NCBI GenBank assembly: GCA_032988165.1
Contig: JANTQF010000040.1
Location: 62,001-126,000 of the forward strand
Length of the DNA stretch: 64,000 nucleotides
Reading direction: 5' to 3'
From: Emmonsiellopsis sp. PD_33
Taxonomy: Eukaryota > Ascomycota > Eurotiomycetes > Onygenales > Ajellomycetaceae
The position numbers and the translations under genes were made by a program. The notes below the pieces were generated by a model, which was given only the letters and a program-made list of their open reading frames with translations, was not told where the DNA came from and made no database searches. Every line of letters begins with the position of its first letter. The first letter of the stretch is position 1. Shown piece by piece: positions 23,674 to 35,287 of this stretch.

Positions 23674-25699
23674 TATCTCCTCTCCCCCTGATTTACTGAC
23701 CTAATGAATAAAAGAATAGCTTAGTTTTGTGGTGAGAGCAGCAGATCTAAATATATTATCTTAAAATTAATCTGCTCTGCAGTGAGAGCAGCAGCCCTGA
23801 ATATATTGTCCTAAAATTGATCTGACTATGTAGTCTCAAAGTCAGCTGATAAGTGGCCATGTGCTGTGTGTTGAATTGTCTGTTTGCAAGAAAGTAGCTA
23901 TATTGAGGCAGAAAGGCAGCCTAGAGATGGATAGGCAAATTGGCAATGATGAAGCCCTTTCTGAGCTACAGTAAATATAGCTGATGTTCTTGAGTAGAGG
24001 CCCAGGCAGGATGATTCATCAACAGCTTGAATTATAAAATTGTAGGATGATAGCCCTCATGGCTAGAGATAGAGATGGAGCTAAAATAGAATTGATGAGA
24101 GGTTTCTGAATGAGAGGAGAGTAGAGTACAGTTCAGAGAAATAAATAGGCAGGTTGGCAATGAAGGAAGAGTATGCTCTATATAGGCAAGGTAGCTGGTG
24201 AGTGCATGGCTTTATACTAATAATCTTATATGTGATAAGATTCATAGTCTCACCATGAGAAAAAGAAAAGGTGTGCTCTAGGTAGGCAGGGCAGTTAGCA
24301 ACAGGTGGTGAATGAAGATTAAGACAAGTAGCATGAACAATGAAGATAAAGAGATGCAAGGAAATAAAGAGTAGAGAAGGAAAATGTGACAGATGAGATT
24401 AAGAGTAGAAGGCACAGAGTAAGATATATATAGATAAGTAGGCATAGAAAGGGAAGTAAAAATAGTGAGGAAAATAAACACAGAGTAGTAGCACACTAAG
24501 TATAGAAAAATAAAAGAAAAAATAAGAAAAATGTGGAGGAAACATAGCATGGAGATGAGCAGAGAGGGTAGAAACTAAAATCATAAGAAAACAGACTAGA
24601 TGATGTGGTAAGAAAAATAAATATGTGTTAGTGGTGATAAGAATGGCAATTATGGTAGAATGGTGGGCTCTGATTGACTGAAACATTTCCTGGCCCTAGA
24701 GCAGAAAATTGTGATTAGCTAGATTAGCTAGCTAGTATTTATCTTCTTATAACTGTGGACTGGAATTCTAATAGTATCTCCTTCTACAGCTACATAATCA
24801 CTAATAATAAAATTAAGAGAAATATTATTATAGTGATAGTAAAAGAAACTCTACTAACTAAACAGCTGTTTTTCAGTATTCATTACAGTTATAAAGGTAT
24901 AAACTGTAACCCCTACAGCTCTCTTATATCAGGCCAGAATGTAATTCTTAGCTGGCTGATTAAGCATCAGGTTAAAAAGAATCTACTGCTCTCTCTGAAC
25001 CAAAAGATCATTCTATTACTGATGTTCAATTAAAGCTTCAGAAAGTACATTAAGACCTATCACAGCTATAATAGTAGGAAAGTGATAAGGAATGCTGCTG
25101 TACAGAACAGACAGGCTGAAGAGTATTATAGATTTATGAATGAGATCTTAATTTACCTGTAAGAGCTACTTCTATGTGTTACTCTCTGGAACTTCTAAAG
25201 ACTTGCTGTCTTTCTGAATTCTAATGAATCATAGAAGCATTATTCTCTGCTTAATTGTAGCTGGGCCAGTACTCTCATAAGGAATATGTGATATGATGAT
25301 TCACATATCTTTCTATTTGTAAGAAATGATCTTTCAGCTGGTCTTGAAATCCTGCAAATTTTGATTAGTAAGTATCTATAGGAAGATGTCCTGAATGATT
25401 CTACCATTTGAAAACCTCCTTCTATGAAGTTGGTGATTCCACTCAGAGACACAGTAATGCATGTCAGAAATTACAATTATATAGTTTATATGATCCTCAT
25501 TTGTCATGCTGATGGACCCTTGAATCATATTCATACTATAATTCTCCTTAGTAAGGTACTAAATGTTGATATTAATATACTGGAAAAATGTGCTATCCCC
25601 CTTTCTGATGAACTTAATGTAATAAGGGTAGGAGATAAGCCTTATCTAGTGATCTAGATGAAGAGTAACATACCAGGCATAATAAACTAGGTCCTGATG

Positions 25700-27446
25700 A
25701 ATTATCTGCTGAATGATTTCATGAAGTATTATGTGGAGTCACCTCAGTGACTTCTGATCCTTTTGCTAATAAAATGAGTATATATCCCATTTATATACTA
25801 TCATCTTTCTGAGTGTGTTATATGCAGTGAGTACATTTCTCACAACTATCTCTATTCAGAGTCAGAAGAAAATTGGAAGAGATAAAAAATCATTTGCACC
25901 TCAGCCATTTAGTACAAGGTCTATATTTATACTTTCCAGGCTGAGGTTCTTCAACATGCTTACCCAGTTTAATGGAGTAATGAAAGAGAGGATAGTATAC
26001 TTCATGTGATATATCTAAAGAAGATCCTCTGAGTAGGCAGGGCAGCATCCTTTGTGAAAATAATGAAAAGTGCTGTTAGTAGTGTGAATCTGATCAAAAT
26101 TTCTGTGGCTATTAATAACAGCCTTAAATCTAAATGTCAAAGCTGCCTGATTTAAACTCTGAGTCAGCAAACTGATTTTCCCTCCAAGATTGATGGCATG
26201 ATGATAGCATAAAGAAAAAGAGGATAATAGCTTTACAAGCTAATTCAGAAGCTTGACAAGCTGGTTATCATTCAGCTCCTTTACATTGTTAAGCTAAGCT
26301 TTCAAGACAGACTTAACATTCTAATAATATGTGTATCTGTGATGACCAGTCTCCTGATGCTTTTTAATAGCTTCAGTAATATTAGAATCCTCCTTATTAG
26401 TACCTTAATTCTTAAGCTCTGCTATTTCTTCTGGTGACAGGCTGGTGAAATAGGAGAGGCTGACATTAAATAGAGAGGTAACTATTAATGAAACTAATTG
26501 ACTAGAGACATATTATAAGTAAGGAGCAGGCAAATCAGGATCAGGGTTTCAAGAAGTACCAGGTGAGAAAGTAGAAGGGAACATGAGAACTGATTCAGAA
26601 TGATAATGATTATTCTAAGGAGAGTAAGGAGAAGATAGAGGTATTTAGTCAGTCATATGGAAATCATGTGGTGAAGCTGGAGAAGGCTGATGCTGAAAAT
26701 TTTAAGAGGGTAGAGATAAGAGGATTAATGAGTAAGAATCAGTAGGTATAGAGAGAGATAGTGAGGTATCTACAGTAAGAATTCTACTAGAATCAACATA
26801 AAACTCAGCAGCATGAATGGCTTTTATATTCAACTCAGGATTAATAAAATCTGGCCTTGAGGTATTCTTAAGGTCTAAAAGCATCAGTTCCTTATGAAGC
26901 TTTTTGCCCTTCCCAGGATTTTAAGATAACTGAATTCATATTGCCTAGTTAATTCTCCTCACTACAGATGAATAGTTGTAATTCCTTGTGAGGATTGCTA
27001 TACATCTACACTATTTATCCTTCTTCAGTATTAACTAGAATTTATTAGTAATAGTCTTCCCTTAGTGTTCTACACAAATTTTATATCCTTCTGAAGTATG
27101 ATTTTGATGAACCCTAACTGTCTCTACCATACAATAAATCTCCACTGTCTGATGATGAAAGTTAGCTTTAGACATCACTGCCTGCCAGGCTCCATCCTCC
27201 TTTATTCATTCAAAATATACAGTAACCTCCTCCTCTCTATCTTTATACCTGCTTATAATCAGATTAGTGATTTCACACTGAACCTAGTAGTATGAAGCTG
27301 CATGCCTGTTAAGAATATCAATATACTTCTAAATCTCCCTGGTGGTTGACAACTTTTTCTTCCCATACTCAATCAAGACAAGAGAGTTAGTGGGCTTTGG
27401 GGCCAGAGCATGCAGATTTTAGTGATTCAACATTTTACAGAAAGAA
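25700..27446 (-). pseudogene. Gypsy-B copy 2 third ORF, C-terminal part, cut by Gypsy-C
   Basis: Homologous to 9109-10745 of copy 1, in the same frame arrangement but with more stops. The N-terminal end lies on the other side of Gypsy-C, at about 34863-34905, so the insertion point is within roughly 60 bp of the ORF start. The acidic SP-E-rich block and CxxC regions are still traceable. Function unknown. Confidence 0.45.
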
Positions 27447-27450
27447 AGTG

Positions 27451-27747
27451 TGTCATGTGCAAGCACACACCTCCTTATTATCACTGCACCTAGTGCATAT
27501 CAACTACACTATGCATCTAGAGTATATCCATCTCTTATGTCAATACCCTATGCTCACTCCTTGCTTAGTCATTTCTTATGTTATCACATAATTATATATA
27601 TACCTTTACTGAGGTTCTTACATATAGAAACCTCAGTGATTAGTTACTTTCCTTTAGGTACTCTACCTTTAACCTTAACTACATCTATATTTAATCTATT
27701 CCTCCTATTAAGCTCTTCATATTATCTATTTGACCTATACCCTCACA
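27451..27747 (+). repeat. Gypsy-C 5' LTR
   Basis: 297 bp, from TGTCATGTGCAAGC to ACCCTCACA. The right copy has the same length and is colinear, with differences that are nearly all transitions. The upstream flank AAGTG equals the five bases after the right LTR. Confidence 0.95.
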
Positions 27748-28099
27748 GTTTCTAATCACTCTACTTTGAGAGATAGTCTATTAAGTCAATTTTACATTTC
27801 ACTATGACCTCTTCTAAGAAAAATTAAGGCACTTCTACTATACCTACTATTCAGGTAGAAGAATAAAAAATGCCTTCAGCTCAAAGCCTGCCTTCCAGCT
27901 GTGAGGATACTCCTCCTTTGAAGCCTTTCTTACCCTAATTGACTGTAGAGATTCAGGCTGAGTCTGAACACCTCATTGCTGAGATTATTACCCTTAAGGT
28001 GAAATAGAAACTTTAATGTCTCTGGGATGAGCATGTAGCACTCCAAGTGGCTGTGAATAAGCTCTGAGCTCAAATCCCTACTCTGAATGAGCTCTAAGC

Positions 28100-29000
28100 T
28101 TAAATATCTCCTCATCCTATATTGGGAGAGTCACTTCCCCTCTAACTGAACATAGCAAATATGAGACAAACTCAGATGTCCACTGGAAATGTATGACCCC
28201 TTCTTGGCCAAGTTTTACTCTAGCAAGAAAAGCTGAACAACCTGGGTATGACTTCACACAATCCATGTAAAGGAGTTGAAAAATTTTGGGCTTATAACAT
28301 GAAGAAGTTAGAGATCTTTACAACAGCTATTATTGCCTATTATGCTAGTGATCTAGCCTATTTCAACATAGCAGATCATTGAAAAATCATTAAAGTAGTT
28401 ACTCATTTTGATGGTGACATTCAAAAGTATTGATATCAGCATATAAGGAGCATGAAAACACTTCCTTCTTAGATCTACTTACTGAACTAAATGTAAAAAT
28501 AAGTTGCTGACCCAGACAAATCCTTCTGTGACTTAGAAGTGTAGTATCTTAAGATGGAACAGTGAGAAGTGCAAAGTGTGCATGAGTTTATAGTGGTGCT
28601 ACAGGCAGTGAAAGAATATCTATAACACTCCTATGATAATTATCATAGGAAGAGCCATCTCTATATGAAGGTTCTTCCTGAAGTCTGATGCAAATTTGAT
28701 AAATATATAGATAAGATAGAAGATATGGACTATGATGCAGTTATGAACAGACTGACAATTATAGAATAGAATCTCCCAGAATACATCAAATATATTAAAA
28801 AGAAGTCTAAATCTAAGAATAGTCCCTCTTTTATCAATTCAGAAGCTGATAGTGCACCATCCTATACAAGAAAATACAAGTAAGATAATTAGGATAAGAA
28901 CAAGTAAGACTCCTCCAATAAGAAGTGATGTGACTTCCACAAAGTCTACCTGGGTCACATCACTAAGAAGTATAAAGCTCATACCTGGAATACAGACTCT
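28100..29000 (+). pseudogene. Gypsy-C gag remnant
   Basis: A Gag-like region precedes protease. It carries a Trp/Phe-rich core near 28190-28260 and a polar helical part to about 28800. A Cys/His cluster follows near 28930 (CDFHKVYLGHITKKY), where the last ligand Cys appears as Tyr (TGY to TAY). Frequent stops. Boundaries approximate; assignment is by position and the knuckle-like cluster. Confidence 0.65.
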
Positions 29001-29099
29001 ACATCAAAAAATAATTAAGGCATGCCATTAAGCTTGCAATGATTGCTCAAACTCTCCCTCAAAGCTGACACAAGAGCTACCTGTCATTCATCATTCTAG

Positions 29100-29420
29100 T
29101 AAAGATTAATACCTCTTTGGGCCTAAAGTAAATTCTTGCTTTAGTAGACTCCAGAGTAGAAGCAAACTTCATCAATGAATTCTGAGTAAAGACAAATGAT
29201 TTAGAGCCCACTACATGCAACCTACACACAGTGGAGACAGTTGACAGTTGCATGATCAGATCATTTGAGAAGCACAATCTAACTATTAATATGATTAATT
29301 AACTAGGTCATGATGTTAGTATCCAGCAACCCTTCCATACAATCAAGCTTACTACCTATAATATGATCCTTGATTTCCCCTGGTTAGTTGAAGTTAATCT
29401 ACTTATTAATTGATAGAATG
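29100..29420 (+). pseudogene. Gypsy-C aspartic protease remnant
   Basis: A plus-strand stretch reads LVDSRVEANFI near 29145-29175, where the D-S-G catalytic triad has Gly replaced by Arg (GGA to AGA). It is followed by a TTYNMILDFPWL segment near 29345-29385, the hydrophobic end of retropepsins. RT follows at once. Confidence 0.75.
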
Positions 29421-29485
29421 GTAAGTTTATCTTACAGAATGACACACCTGAGTTAAAGTTTGAGAAAATCTCAGCTGAGGAAGCC

Positions 29486-31020
29486 ATGGATGAGATACTT
29501 ACTGAGGTTAAAGTCAATTTAGTGACTATTATATTAGTACAAAGTGATACATCTAAAATTAAAGTGTTAGCTATAACTACAGGTGCATATATGAATCTTC
29601 CATCTGATTTACCAGATTATATTGAGCTTTTTGCATATCTTTTCTCAGAACAAGCTACTTCCAGCACACTTATACTAATAGGAACTAAACACTGTATCAA
29701 CCTTCAATCTGGCACTGATCCTCCCTTTATGCTCATTTATTTCCTCTTCAAAGTTGAGCTTGGAGTGCTTCAGAAATTCATAAATATGTTATTAGCTAAA
29801 GGATGGATCCAACCTTTCAAGAGCCTAATAGAAGCACCAATCCTTTTTATATCAAAAAAAGATGATAGATTATGACTATGTGTTAACTACTGTGACCTCA
29901 ACTGTATCACAATTAAGAACTAGTACCCCTTACTGCTTATTAATGAGATGTTGGACTGCCTATTCAGTGCAAAGATTTTCACTAAGATGGATCTGTGGGA
30001 TGTATACTACCACATACTGATTATATCCTGAGATTATTGGAAAACTGCATTTCACACTTAGTATGACTATTTTAAATTTATAATCATGCCCATGAGTCTC
30101 TTAAATGCTCCTACTACCTTCCAGGCATACATCAACAGTGCTCTTTCCAACCTTCTTGATATATATTGTGTAGTCTATCTTAACAATATTCTCATATATT
30201 TCAACAACATGGAGGAGCACTGAGAACATATTCAACAGGTCTTGAAGTACTTGAAGTGTGCCCATCTATACATGAAGTGCAGTAAGTGTGAGTTTGCTAC
30301 CTAAAAGATCTCTTTTCTCAGTTTCATTGTAGAGCTAAATAGTATTAAAATGGAACTAGAATAAATTACTACTATAACAGAATGACTCATATCAACATCT
30401 ATTAAGAAAGTACAGTCTTTCTTAAAATTTACCAATTTCTATAGGTGCTTCATCAAAGCCTATTCCTGCATTGCTGGTGCCTTATTTAACCTGACAAAAG
30501 AAATGAAAAAAGATAAAAAGAAATTTACTTTTCTCTGAATGAAGGACACTAAAAGCACATTCTACAAGCTTAAGGAGTATTTCACTTCAGCACTACTTTT
30601 AGTGCATTTTAATCCTGCATAATACACCCAGATTGAGCCTGATACTTCAACATATGCAGTAGCCATAATCATATTTTAGCTCTAAAATGACAGCCTATAG
30701 CACCCAGTGGCCTACTAATCTCACAAGCTCATTAATGCTGAAACATGATATGATACTCATAACAAGGAACTCTTAGCTATTATTATAGCTTTCAAGCACT
30801 AAAGATACTATCTGAAGGGGAGCTAGTATCTAGTGCAAGTCTGATCTGATCATGCAAATCTACAGTACTTTATGATGACTAAAGTGCTTAACAGATGTCA
30901 GGCTAGATAGATAGAGACACTTAGTGCTTATGATTTTATCTTATTATACTGCCCAGGGAAAAATAACCCTGCAGACAGTCTGAGTTGCCATGCAGATTAT
31001 AATGATACATTTTATGAGGA
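29486..31020 (+). pseudogene. Gypsy-C reverse transcriptase and RNase H
   Basis: The open 129 codons at 29486-29875 form the linker and fingers (GWIQPFKSLIEAPILFISKK). The palm follows with KMDLWDVYYHI near 29985 and the YxDD box as YLNN near 30180, so both catalytic Asp are now Asn. RNase H lies at about 30600-30950 (ETSTYAV-type start altered, HDTHNKELLAI near 30750). The frame is interrupted by many stops. Confidence 0.85.
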
Positions 31021-31399
31021 GATCCTCTTACCAATCTTGCAATAAAAGCTACAACATGGTGTTGCACTAGACTGGGACTTTAACTCTCATAAAGAACTTT
31101 TACCTATTATAAACTGCATTTAGACCTATAATGATGAGTGAGAGGCTCAATCATCACTAACAAATGAGTAAGATGCTCATTTAACAATCAAGCTGTTAAC
31201 TATACCTTCTCTTCACCTATACACTGTGTGCTCATCTGACAGTACTGATGACACTTTGTGCTCATCTAGTAACATTAATAGTGCTTCACACTCAGCCTGC
31301 TATCCCTACATGCCCCATATTGTTATCAACAAGACAATGGCTATAGACTCTACCTACTCTGAACTTCCTGAGTCCCTCACCTCTCTGCTCCAATGCATG

Positions 31400-32810
31400 C
31401 AGAACCTTGACATTGTGGCATAAAAGATCAAGATATAGATGCAGGAAAAAAGAGCATTCACAGAAGAAGGCATACTATAAACCCTGAAGACAGATGACAT
31501 CCTCTAAGCTAACAGTAGAGTATATGTACCTAAAGACCAAGTGCTTATTAATGAAATCCTCTGTACTAATCATAATGACCCTCAAGGGGGACATTTTAGT
31601 ATCAAATAGTCTATAGAAAGCATTCAAGACAAATACTTCTAATATGAACTTTTCAAGAATGTTTCAAACTATATTCAAATCTATAATGTTTATTAGCATG
31701 TCAACCCTAAGCATTATAGACCTTTTAGAGAAATGAGAATCATACCTATACTCTCTCAATTATTTGAATTAATTATAATGGACTTCATCATTAGCCTTTC
31801 AGCTTCAAGCTTTCTTGAACAAACACATAATATCATACTCATTCTTTATGACATCTATATGAAATTCACACTCTATATCCCATGCATGAAGGATATTACT
31901 GCCAAAGAACTAGCTGAAGTTGTATATGCCTGATTTTATTGCACTTATAATATACCAAAACATTATATCTCTAACTGAGGATCACTTTTTACCAGCTAAT
32001 ATTAGTTAACCTTCTGCTATGTCATTGGTGCTCAATGCAAACTTTCCACAGCCTTTCACCTCCAAATAGATGGTCAGATAGAATGTTAGAATCAAACTCT
32101 AAAGTACTACCTCTACTATTTTATTAATTTCCATTAAGATGACTGGACAAGGTGACTTCTATTAGCACAATTTATCTATAACTCCTCCTGACACAGTTCC
32201 ACTGGTTAAGTACCCACAGAAGTGCTCATGGAATACCACCTGGAGCTCCAGATTAATATTAATCATGCATCTTAACCTGTGGCCACTCATGTCATGAATC
32301 AGCTAAAATGAATGGCCAAGATGCACTCTGAGCTCAAGGTCAACCTACAAAAAGCATAAGATGCATAAAAAGCCTACTATGACTTGAAACATCTTCCTAA
32401 GTCCTTTGATGTGGGAGAGTATGTCATCCTCAATGCAAAGAACCTTTAAATGATTTAACCTATATGAAAACTTGATTACAAGTATATTAGACTATTCAAA
32501 ATTCTCCAGAGAATTGACTCTCAAGCCTACTGCCTTGAAATACCTCCATCTTTTTGCAGTATATACCCTGTTTTTCACATCTCCCTACTTGAGAAGTATA
32601 TTCACCAGGATGGAGCCTTACTGGAACCAGGCCTAGACCTTATTAATAAAGAAGAAGAATATAAGGTTGAGGTAATATTAAAAACTAGGAAGATAAAGTG
32701 AAAAGAGAATAAATATTTTATCTGCTAACTTAAATAGGGTCCTGCAGGTAACACTTAGGAACCAGAGGAAAATATCAACACCACAGAAGCATTTAAGATA
32801 TTTCAAGAAT
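31400..32810 (+). pseudogene. Gypsy-C integrase with C-terminal chromodomain
   Basis: The integrase core is partly open at 31733-31933 (LIMDFIISLSAS, with the first catalytic Asp). DGQIE-like and WEPEEN-type landmarks follow. The C-terminal GPF/Y-like region near 32460 leads to VFHISLLEKYI near 32570 and a chromodomain at about 32660-32810 (VEVILKTRKIK, later EPEENI). Chromodomain integrases define the chromovirus branch of Ty3/Gypsy and steer insertion toward heterochromatin. Its insertion inside another dead element fits that behaviour. Confidence 0.85.
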
Positions 32811-33299
32811 AAGAAGCCTAGTAGCAAGAAAATCAAACAACTGAAAAGTGCTCACAGCAGGAATAGAGGCATCTAACAAGATCTGAGCTTAATTAATTGC
32901 ATCTGATAAGACCCATGCTTGACTCTCAGCACCTAAGAAGCTTGGAACTCATCATACTATCAGAGAACACCAAGGAAAATGGACAGCAGAGTTTTAATCA
33001 GGGAATCTATCTATAAGCTTTCTTGAATTCAAAATAAAAGAAATACTAACTAGATGCTCCACATGCATACTCTCATACCTCTTATGTACTCAGCAGCTTG
33101 CCCATAATAGAAGGCTCATTCTGCAATTAAGGCAAGCCTACCTTTTATCTCACAAAATAGCAGACCCAACTCTGCTGCTCTAGATGCCTAAAATGACAAA
33201 GAAAATGCCCTGACAGCACATTATGAATAAGAACTCAGTCTGAAAATCCTTTGAATTTCTCCTCCTTCTCCTTAATCCCCCTCTAAACCTCCCCATCAT

Positions 33300-33950
33300 C
33301 CCCACCCCCTATAAGAATAATAACCTCCATAAGGGGCTGCAGGGTTCTGACCTCCTCAAGCTCTAAACTCATAGAGTTATATGATATGTACTTACCACTC
33401 TACTCATTACTTAAATCCTCCTTCTTCTCTTCCTCCTCATTCTTTCTTCACTCCTCCCTCTCCTCTTCCTCATCCTCTAGGGCCTCAGAGGTAAGGGACA
33501 TTGCCTTGTAGTAATAGTATAACTTCCCACTTATAAGAGCAGTATCATAAGCTTGCTCATAATGTGCCTTCTTGTGGGAAGCTAACAGTTATTTCATTAG
33601 CTGCTGAAGATTCTTCTTCTCTTCCTTCTGAGGAAGACTCAGCTCCCAAGATAGATATATATATGCTTGAAGTGCCATCAGGCAGTTAAGCTCAGGGGAG
33701 GGGGGTAGCTAATCATGTGGTTAGCCTTTTGATTCAAGCTCAGGGGATATATGACATGGAAAAAACTACTTCACATTTGGACTTATCAGTACACAAGGCT
33801 TGTACATGTACATATAAGGCACATAATAGATGCAGGCACCTGGAGCCAGGCAACATCACTTAGCAGGGTTCATGAACACCCATTTCTGCTGCTCAAAATA
33901 GTGAGTGCAGAGAATTCAGCTATATAAGCTATCAGTACATTTTCCCAGTC
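33300..33950 (-). pseudogene. Antisense ORF in Gypsy-C between chromodomain and 3' LTR
   Basis: A single minus-strand frame from about 33900 down to 33300 reads as a protein with few stops, all at codons reachable from CAG, TGG or CGA. Recognisable stretches are YFEQQKWVFMNPAK (33860-33900), SLPQKEEKKNLQQ (33601-33640), ALISGKLYYYYKAMSLTSEA (33481-33540) and an acidic tract LEDEEEEREE (33450-33480). No domain recognised. It is transcribed against the element. The 1.7-kb gap between chromodomain and purine tract is unusually long, which supports an extra gene. An unannotated host fragment is the alternative. Confidence 0.4.
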
Positions 33951-34548
33951 ATGTGCACTATCAGCTCAAAAGACTTATGTGAAATTAGGCTGATAATAGA
34001 CCTAATGTTAGGCCACAGTGGCATAGGATGCAGCACACTTGGTGGTGTGGAAAGAAAATGCAGGTGCAGATGACATGGCATAGAGGTTAATATTAATAAA
34101 AAAATGATTGAAAAAAGCAATGAAATGGTGCAGGCAGCAGTAGGCTTCTAAACATAAAGAGTGTTTTAAGGGTTACAGAAGAAGAAAAAGTGGGAGAGAC
34201 TCTAACTTGAAGAAGTACACTTTTTATACTTCTCTATAGTAATGAATTAATATAACATCTAAATTGGGATTCCCTTGAAGCCCCAGACAACAAAGTATTT
34301 ACATAATATGCCCCTAGCAACAATGTACTTGTACAACCTACTTATAGCTTATGTGGACATGCATAACTTGCAACTGCCTCACAGTGTATACACAAGACAC
34401 CCTGAGCTTAGCTGATATAAATAAGACATCCCAGAGCTTATACATCTGAATGACACTATAAAACTAACCTATGCTATTCCATGCTATCTTTAAAAGAGGC
34501 TACTACTTATGAGTACAACAATGCTAAATTGCTGAGAACAGTAATATA

Positions 34549-34561
34549 AGAAAAAGAGGGG
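34549..34561 (+). other. Polypurine tract of Gypsy-C
   Basis: AGAAAAAGAGGGG lies four bases before the right LTR, where plus-strand priming requires it. This confirms the plus-strand orientation of the element. Confidence 0.8.
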
Positions 34562-34565
34562 TAAT

Positions 34566-34862
34566 TATTATGTGCAAGCACATGCCTTCTTATTATTACC
34601 ATGTCTAGTGCATATCAACTACACTATGTGCCTGGAGCATATCCATCTTTTATGTTAATACCCCATACTTACTCCTTGCTTAGTCATTTCTTATGTTATT
34701 ACATAATTGTATATATACCTTTACTGAGGTTCCTACATATAGAAACCTCAGTGATTAGCTACTTTCCTTTAGATACTCTACCTTTAATCTTAGCTACATC
34801 TATATTCAATTTATTCCTCCTATTGAGCTCTTCACATCGTCTATTTGGCCTACACCCTCACA
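34566..34862 (+). repeat. Gypsy-C 3' LTR
   Basis: 297 bp, aligned base for base in length with 27451-27747. The start TGTCA is now TATTA and the end is CACA. Followed by AAGTG, the target duplication. Confidence 0.95.
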
Positions 34863-35287
34863 AAGTGAGAGAAATTGTAGATATAGCACTGTTGTGTGTT
34901 GGTGTAGGTTGATTCAAGAGTGAGACTAAGATATCTATAATGATGATGAGGGGAAAGTGGAGGAGAATATAGAGCAGAGTGTGCTTTTATAGTTTTTCAA
35001 ATATGAGATGCAAAGGCAGCTGCAGCTGGTAAAATAAGAGAGGAAGAAAGACATACTACTATAAATGAAAGAAATAAAGAAAACTGTGAAGAAATGTGAA
35101 GGTACATCTGAATTCTAACATATTACTCATACTGGCATTTGAACTGTAAAGAGACAACTAATAAAGGAAAAAAAAACTGACAAGTAGATACAATCAAATA
35201 AAGGAAATAAAGAAAAATGAATGAAATAAGAAAATAAATGTAGTGATCAGATAATAACTGTAAAACCTTTATCATAAGAAATTAGAG

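Larger units (their letters stand above)
27451..34862 (+). mobile_element. Gypsy-C: chromodomain Ty3/Gypsy element nested in Gypsy-B copy 2
   Basis: Flanked by two LTRs of exactly 297 bp (27451-27747 and 34566-34862) and by the 5-bp target duplication AAGTG (27446-27450 and 34863-34867). Gypsy-B copy 1 gives the empty site near 10745-10775 (GGTAGTGAGGGAAATT), which continues straight across. Plus-strand order is gag (about 28100-29000), protease, RT, RNase H, integrase and a C-terminal chromodomain (about 32590-32810), followed by 1.7 kb before the polypurine tract. All coding parts carry stops. The element must be younger than Gypsy-B copy 2. Confidence 0.95.
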
